From: Primulina eburnea | Lineage: Eukaryota; Streptophyta; Magnoliopsida; Lamiales; Gesneriaceae | NCBI RefSeq assembly: GCF_022965805.1 | Contig: NC_133101.1 | Span: forward strand, 13,239,054 to 13,303,053 | Length of the DNA stretch: 64,000 nt | Reading direction: 5' to 3' | Shown: in pieces, positions 57,439-64,000 of the stretch | How the letters are laid out: the number at the start of each line of letters is the position of its first letter | Position numbering within the stretch: the stretch's first letter is position 1 | The notes under the pieces: model-generated | What the model was told of the DNA's origin: nothing | Database searches by the model: none | Seen by the model: only the letters and a program-made list of their open reading frames with translations | Program-made: the position numbers and the translations under genes

Positions 57439-58299
57439 ATGTCTTCCCGCTTCCAAGTAGCGGTGCTCGTATCAGCGCCTTGTTATCCGAACGTCTGTTG
57501 CTTGGTCCGAAGGGAATCTGGTGGCGGTCGCTTCTGGTAGCCTCGTTACGATCTTGGTAATTGTTAACTTTTCAAAGTTTGCTGATTTTAGTATTGAATT
57601 GCTTTGATGCAATTTTACTGATACGATGTATAGCATTGGAGTCTCAACATTGAAATAGCTCAAGTTCAGAAGTATCCTGGCATTCAATCTGTTCTAGCTG
57701 AGTTTTTAGTTGATCAAGAATTTTGGGCTGTCAAGTGATTCTGTTAGTGTGAGGATTATGAAGATGACATTATTAACCATGCACTGACATGAACAAGAAT
57801 CATTGACCACTGATTCTGAGTCCAGTATTCTGTGATCCACCTGATGGGATCTGATCCCATGACTTAGGAAACACAACTACTAAATCAATCGATTGCATAT
57901 AATGTAATAATATTTCTGAATAGCATGCTTATTTTTTATCCGAAGATTTTTGCATTGTTATTGAATTTTAAACGCCAAATTTATGCTTACATTTTAATCT
58001 ACCTGATCTTCATAACTGGTCTGGAAGCTGTTTTATGTTGGAGTTCAATACAGAGTCTGATTTGAATTTGATAGAGAATCTTATAGTAGTTGGTCTATAT
58101 AATTCATATTACGTTACTTTTTATTTGTTTTTCAAATTAGGATTTAATTTTATACTGTTTGATTTAGCCTTCGAATCACTGGTATATGCTTGTTGTTCAC
58201 TTGGTTAGAATCCTGCTAAACCTTCTGGAGCTGGATGTCGAGGTGTAATTTCTGTTCTCCCAAGCAAGCCTTTTTCCATTGGTATCATAAATGCTGGAG
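57439..58299 (+). pseudogene. exons 1-2 of a TFIIIC subunit-like gene (plus strand), frameshifted
   Basis: Exon 1 (57439-57556) starts ATG and reads MSSRFQVAVLVSAPCYPN; after a frame change at AACG near 57491 it continues SVAWSEGNLVAVASGSLVTI and reaches the donor TTG|GTAATT. Exon 2 (58209-58299) begins after GGTTAG and reads NPAKPSGAGCRGVISVL then PSKPFSIGIINAG, with donor G|GTACGT. The order MxSRFQ...YPN...AWS.xNLVAVASG...NPA is, as I recall it, the N-terminus of the same plant WD40/TFIIIC family as the minus-strand exons at 21116-32674. The phase fits: exon 1 ends on a codon boundary and exon 2 opens one. Exon 3 onward was not found before element B interrupts at 58884. Confidence 0.72.
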
Positions 58300-58503
58300 G
58301 TACGTAGAATCATATTAAAAAATGAATTTCATAGTTTTGAATGAACTCCATGTATGTATGTATGTACACAATTTGGATGCCATTTGGATTTCTGGGTTTG
58401 TGGTTTTACAGTGCAAATCTCTTACTATTTATTAAGGCTGAGTAGGTTAGAGTAACTTCCTTGGTCTGTTTTTTAAAATACCTAAAATACCCTTCACCCC
58501 CAC

Positions 58504-58789
58504 TCTCTATATTACTAATTATATATATTAATAAAGTGTTAAATAATAAAAGCAAGTCACATGTAATTTAGTGGATAAAGCCTATATTTCTTAATCATGA
58601 GGTTGTAGGTTCAATTTTTGCTTGGGTCTTTTTTATTATTTTTTAATTTATTTTTTAGTTCATATATCAAAATTATAATGTAGCCAGTCATTATTTCTTA
58701 TAAATATATTTTGATCATCATTTAAATATAAATCAAATAAATTATAAAAAATATCGTACAAGCACGCAACGCGTGCGTTGTTGTACTAG
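58504..58789 (+). mobile_element. candidate small Helitron with tRNA-like segment
   Basis: It opens TCTCTATATTACTAATTATA and ends with the inverted pair GCACGCAACGCGTGCG followed by TTGTTGTACTAG and a T, the 3' hairpin plus CTRR-T pattern of plant Helitrons. Inside, TAGTGGATAAAGCC and GGTTGTAGGTTCAATTT look like degenerate pol III A and B boxes. The base before the start is C, not the expected A, which lowers confidence. Confidence 0.45.
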
Positions 58790-58883
58790 TGAAAATTAAT
58801 TTTGAGTTGAGGTTTCAAGTACTTTTTATTTTCTCAGGTCACTGCAAGTACCAGTTTCAAGTACTGTTTGTGGTTTTCCATTT

Positions 58884-59560
58884 TTGAACAATTTCGTTTG
58901 AGCATGATTTATTCGTTTATGTCTTGTCTAAGCTTTATATGTTCCAAACATTGATATAATTCAATAAAAATTTGGAAAGCTATTATAAGATATGACCGCT
59001 ATATGGTAGGATTATAACTGTTATATGACCTCTATATGATGAGATTATAATCATTGTATGGCCTCGTCACTTGAGTATTAACATATAGGGGACATATATT
59101 AGTAAAATCGTGGAAATTAGATGAAATTTCAATGCTTCATGTTCAGGATATGATTATGATACGTTATGTCTTCCGTTAAGAAATGTTACGTTTAGAAAAA
59201 ATATATGTATTTGTTATATATATCCGAACAATCCCCACTTGCTGAGTGTTTCCCAATTAAGTCACCCTTACCTCTCTGCCTATACAATACCAACAAACAA
59301 GTTGATGGACAAATCATGAAACGTCTGGAGCTGGTGAAGAAGCAACTTTCCAAGAAAGATTATTTTCATATTTCAATTGTCATTTTACGTTTTAAGTTTT
59401 ACTCTTCTGCACTATTTGATTTCTTTCATGTTGTAAAGACAATGACGGATTATTTTATAAACTGGTTTGGTTATATATTGTATTACGAGCATGTTATTTT
59501 AAAATTATGTGATTGTTAAAAAACGAATGTGTCTGTACACCTAGGTCTCAGGACATGACA
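58884..59560 (+). repeat. element B LTR, truncated at its 5' end
   Basis: From TTCCATTTTTGAACAATTTC to CTCAGGACATGACA it matches 17306-17980 inverted. The first 400 bp of the LTR are missing, and the left neighbour is the TFIIIC-like intron 2 region. Confidence 0.85.
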
Positions 59561-60016
59561 TTTAAATGATATTAGAGCCAGCATGATCATAATCTGACTG
59601 AGATCCTAATATACAAAACGTGATAAGATGTCAAATTTTGCCAAAGGACCAGTGCATTCATATCCTTGACAATTATTTTCGAGGAAGTATATTAACCATC
59701 AATCAACGACCTAAAATCTAATTTATAGGCGTAATCAGAGTCTCATCAGATTTGACATCCTCTATTTTTGGTAACAAGCTTACTTTTTGGTCTATTTATG
59801 CTCATCAATGATGCATTTAAGGGATAGAATCGTGACTAAAAACTTTTCTTCCTCACATATAAGTAACCCTCCCATTTTGCACAAAGAAGATCACACCGAT
59901 TTAAGCATAAATTCTCTAAAATCTCGAGCATGTTGCAACCATTTTTGAACATAATTTTGACAATTTTTGAACATAATGTTGCAACCATTTTTGAACATAA
60001 ATTCTCTAAAATCTCG
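59561..60016 (+). repeat. element B leader with patchwork junction
   Basis: 59561-59937 matches the other element B leaders. From 59938 the phrases CAACCATTTTTGAACATAA and AAATTCTCTAAAATCTCG are repeated in mixed order up to the jump into CACTA sequence at about 60015. Protease, flank and the CACTA start present at 54670-55747 are deleted here. Confidence 0.8.
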
Positions 60017-60566
60017 TTATTTTGTGCGACGGGTTTTTTACCCGTCGCATTATGCGACGGTCTTGTATTCTACCCGTCGTTATTTTGTAACGACGGTTTT
60101 AGGAAACCGTCTCTTGATATTATAGCGACGGTTTTATTAAAAATTGTCGCTATTATAGCGACGGTTTTGGTTGAACCGTGGATATATAGCGACGGTTTTT
60201 AATAAAAACCGTCGCTATAATTCTATACATACCGAGGTTCGCTGACATTTTCTTGAACGATTTTTCGTCTATCTCTGTTAGTAGTTAAACTCAATCAATT
60301 TTTTGAAGTTTCGATTTTTAAATTTTGTACTAACATTTTTTCGTATTTATTTCGTAGATTTGATCGTCGGTACGATCTTCCAGCGTTACGTGGAGCTGCA
60401 TATCTTCGCGCAAATCTGGTTTTAATTTTTTTTTTCCTTAAAATTTACTACATAATTTTAATTTTTGCATAGTAGTTTTTTTATGCATTTTAGGGTTACA
60501 AACCGTCGCTTCTTAAACGGCGGTTTTTTTTAAAAAATCGCCGTTTAATATAGCGACGGCTTTTTC
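60017..60566 (+). mobile_element. CACTA piece, second copy, left part
   Basis: TTATTTTGTGCGACGGG onward matches 55748 onward, with fewer hairpin motifs and a 60-bp segment near 60293-60352 that the first copy lacks. It is split by the solo LTR at 60567. Confidence 0.82.
60562..60566. repeat. target-site duplication TTTTC (left)
   Basis: TTTTC precedes 60567 and recurs at 63552-63556; the uninterrupted copy near 56393 has it once. Confidence 0.9.
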
Positions 60567-63551
60567 TGTGATGCCCTTTGAAATCCTTGCTTGAAAATTT
60601 GCGGAAAAATTAAAATTTTTCTTTTAAAGTAGGTGAATTTGCCTCATTCATAAAATAGATCAATAAATAAAATTTGATGTTCAAAGTAGCAGCGGAAGTA
60701 AATATTTGTTTGCAAAATAACAATTTGAGAATATCCAACAACTGATAAAAATGTTTGCATAAAATGGCACGTGCTGTAAATGAGGTCCTCGGATGCCACT
60801 ACTGTCGACCCAAGCTGGCTCACTGGTCCCCGCCCTCGGCCGCAACCTCATCAGTACCTACAACAATCAAGTCTAGTGAGCCTAAAGACTCAGCATGCAT
60901 ATATCGTAGATAACGAGTAAATAATATAGTAAAATTTGCATGGGAGTAAAATTAACATGTCATGAGGCATACTGAAAATAACTTGTCCTGAACAATTATA
61001 ATACGTGCATAACTGAACTGAAAATCATAGTAAAAATGTTTGCTCCTTGGAGCCCTGTACTGAAATAGCAGGTAGTAATTTTCTGTTGAGATTATGGTCT
61101 ACGCCTGTGGCCCCTGCACTGAACTGAACTGACCGGTAACTGGCTACCGAGGGTACCAAACTGAACTGATCGGTCACTGGAGATCGGGTGGTACCAAACT
61201 GAACTGATCGGTCACTGGCGACCGGGTAAAATAATGCTCCCATGATAGTGAATTGACCACAAGCAATATCGCATAAATCTCAAAAATAAGTATTTTCTAT
61301 TTTATGCACGTAATATAATTAAATGGCATAATGAAATATCCTGTATTATTTTACCACATGGATTGGATCGTTCCCAGGCTCGCTGCAACCTAAATATGCC
61401 ATGAAAAATATGTAATAGCTTCTACTTGACCAACTATGCAATTTAAGTTTGAAAATGCGACAATTACGTCTAACGACTTCGTATTTAATCATGACTCCGA
61501 ACCAACCCGAACCAATACTGAACCAACGTATAGTCATGATTAAAATATGCTTAAAATTATTAATTTATGCTCCTAAAATGGTGAGGGTCGAAATCTAGGT
61601 GAAATGGAGGCCAAAACAAGAAACGCTCTTTCGAGAGTCAATTTGGCACATCGCACCGTAAATTCTCGTACGACTTAAAAAATGATCCGAATCACAAACG
61701 GTCAAAAACATGACCTTTCTAACTTGATGAGGCACTTTCCAGTCCAAGGCCATAGGGTAAAATCCGACCGAGAACTCGAACGAGCCACTGAACCGTCACA
61801 GAAAGTTGCTGTCCAAAAATACAGCAACTGTGCTTTGGTTTCCTTGCGTCGTTTGCGAGGCTAATGGCCATTGGGGCTTGAACCACCGACCAGATCCTCT
61901 TACCAACCTCCTAAGGAACGGTTTGTACCATGGCTAAGGGCTCTAGGCCAGCCACAATTCGAACCACACCATGAACAATCCACCCGTCCCGGCCGAGAGC
62001 AAATTCTGCGCGTGGGAAGTGTATTGATTTGTTTGCTGTCTCTCGTCGTTCCAGTGGCCATTTGATTGACCATGGCACGATCTAGACATCTAGGGGTATG
62101 GTATGAACCGTGGCTAAGGGCCATAGGCCAACCAAGATCCACACCATTCCACCAAAACCGAACCATACGTTGAAAAAGGGGAGGCCGAAAGTGTGCTAGG
62201 CTTGTTCTTGTTGTTTTATTTGAAAACAGATTCACCATGGACCAAGCCACCAAAAGGACGACTTAGTCACATCTTAGACATGCTAGGGAAGTGATATAAC
62301 CATGGCTATAGGCCTTTTGGGCAACCATGATCAGAACTTCTCCCTTTGGCAACAAGCTGAATTTTTCGAACTCAATATGACACTCGCGGGGAAAGTGATG
62401 TCATTTCTGAATTCCAGTGAGTATGGGGCTGGAACCAACGTTCTTTCATGATCCTAACATGTCCTAGTACATGTCTACATGCAGCCTCGAGCCCCTGGAA
62501 CGAGCCATCCCTGAAATCGAAAAGAAGCATACCCAACGTGAAGCATAATAGAAACGAAATCGGTGCAGAAATTATTTCTTGTTCTTGTTGAAAATTTCGG
62601 TTTTTACATGAAAGGATGATCATGAAACACAAAAATAATGATAGTATGACTTGATTGAAGAGTCAAGGAAAAATATATGCATGCCTGGTTTCGTTTTGAA
62701 AGAAATCGAAAGAACGAGACGATCCGGCGCGGAGGAGGTGGAGCGCTTCCTTTCCTACCTTACTAGCTCTCGATTTTTTTCTCTCTAGTTTCCTCTAGTG
62801 CTAGCCACGATTTTTCTCTCCAAAATCACTCTCAATTTCGAGACTAAGGGAGGGGGAATGGTGGTTAAGAGGGTGAGGAGAATGGGTGCAAAATATAGGA
62901 AAAAATCAAGACCAAGTCTACCTCTCATTCAAATTTTGAATTGGTTTGATCAAGTCTTTTTGGGGGGAGCATGGCCGATATTATCCATGATAAATAGACT
63001 AGGATATTGCTTATTAATAAACTAATTAAGGTTGATCAATAATTAAAAAGATTATCGTGCTAAAAAAATGACAAAGAATGGGTCAAAGGTGAGTTGGCAT
63101 ATAATTGCTTATTCTACTAAGGAGTGGCCGAAAAATTCACTAATAAATGGAGGGGCATTATTTTCTAACTAGTAAATTTATAACCCTTAAAAGCCTCACT
63201 AATCTTTTAATAATTTAGTGAGCTAACCCCTTAATTAAGAAACTTAAATGAATTTATTTTCTACTCACCTCAAGTTGCTTAAATAAATCCTCAAACTTCC
63301 TTTTTAACTTAAATTAACTTACTTGCTAGCTAAATTAAATTCTGGAAATATTTTCTGAATCTTAAATTTTATTTCTAAAATCCAACTCCAGTCCGGCCTC
63401 ACTGAAATAACTGAAAGAATAAAATTTAAACTACTGAAATAAAATAATTAACTTCAAAGAAAGCATTTAAATACTCATGCAATGAAGTCAATTTAATTTA
63501 AAATACTAGAATTATGCATGGCTTGTACGCAGTGTAATTACGGGTTCTACA
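60567..63551 (-). repeat. solo gypsy LTR, family A relative
   Basis: On the minus strand it starts TGTAGAACCCGTAATTAC at 63551 and ends GGGCATCACA at 60567, 2985 bp. It shares with the complete family A LTRs the segment GTCTAGTGAGCCTAAAGACT at 60871 and CCCGCCCTCGGCCGC near 60830, but the middle (61330-63000) is strongly diverged. TTTTC duplications flank it and there is no interior. Short frames such as 61871-62065 and 62798-63025 have no support. Confidence 0.92.
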
Positions 63552-64000
63552 TTTTCAATTCCGTCGCTGAATATAGCGACGACTTTTTCAATGCCGTCGC
63601 GAACCTTTGGATGTTCAATTTTAAATTTTTTAATTTATTTCAAATAAAATATTTTGACTTTTTATAATCATAATTTAAATTTTCAAAACTAGCTATTATA
63701 AATAGATAAATATAAGTTTTCAATAGTTCAACTTTTAGAAATAGCTTGAATATCATCCATTATCACACTTTAAAGAAAGAAAGACATTTATCTTTTTTGT
63801 TTATCCAACTTGGGTATTTGGTAAGAGTAAATTCACTCGCATCCAAGATTTCTTGCTCGAGGTTTTTAACCTTTTCCAAAAACATCATGAAGATCAATAA
63901 ATACTTGTGAAGATTGAACGGGATAATGGTCAATTTTTTTTAGCTTTATAAAATGTGCCACCAATACCAATCATCAAACTTTCATAATATCAATTATATG
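63552..64000 (+). mobile_element. CACTA piece, second copy, right part
   Basis: TTTTCAATTCCGTCGCTGAATA continues the copy after the solo LTR and matches 56489-56939 to the edge of the window. Confidence 0.85.

Noticed and set aside
58550..58625. A genuine tRNA gene
   Set aside because: A and B box-like words are present but no cloverleaf with acceptor pairing could be drawn.

Overview
The window is a repeat-dense stretch of a plant nuclear genome, probably a dicot. The evidence is chromodomain Ty3/gypsy, Athila-like and Ty1/copia LTR elements with plant-type primer sites (initiator tRNA-Met and tRNA-Asp), CACTA ends of the type CACTACAA, and exons with plant GT-AG introns and AT-rich introns. 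The species cannot be named from the sequence. Nearly all of the 64 kb is transposon, much of it nested. The only host gene seen is a broken one.

Layout, left to right. 1-5754: 3' half of a chromodomain gypsy element with its 3' LTR, whose U3 carries a regular array of GCGCATATGCGC palindromes. 5755-7260: piece of a second gypsy LTR (called family A here) fused to a CACTA end. 7261-18382: a remnant block (element B: LTR, primer site, protease fragment) split by a complete 8.7-kb non-coding family A element (7607-16306, duplication ATCAT). 18383-20853: copia LTR pieces around unrecognised DNA. 21116-32674 (minus strand): six-cysteine-rich-end exons of a TFIIIC subunit-like gene, with a complete copia element (22485-31820, duplication GCTAT) in one intron. 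33240-53008: an old copia LTR fragment invaded by two family C gypsy LTRs, the second of which holds a complete Athila-like element (39390-51725, duplication GGAAT) with an env-position ORF. 53009-54206: truncated family C LTR, cut at a rearrangement breakpoint. 54207-64000: two more copies of element B and CACTA hairpin-rich sequence, on the other strand relative to the left block, flanking exons 1-2 of the same TFIIIC-like gene on the plus strand; the last CACTA copy is interrupted by a solo family A LTR (60567-63551, duplication TTTTC).

How it fits together. The N-terminal exons (plus strand, 57439-58299) and the C-terminal exons (minus strand, 21116-32674) of what looks like one gene point at each other and are separated by 25 kb of nested transposons. 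Both parts carry frame lesions. The inverted element B copies next to both gene parts and the abrupt truncation at about 54207 suggest an inversion between repeats. No coding sequence in the window looks fully intact; the LTR elements are all defective in at least one essential domain.
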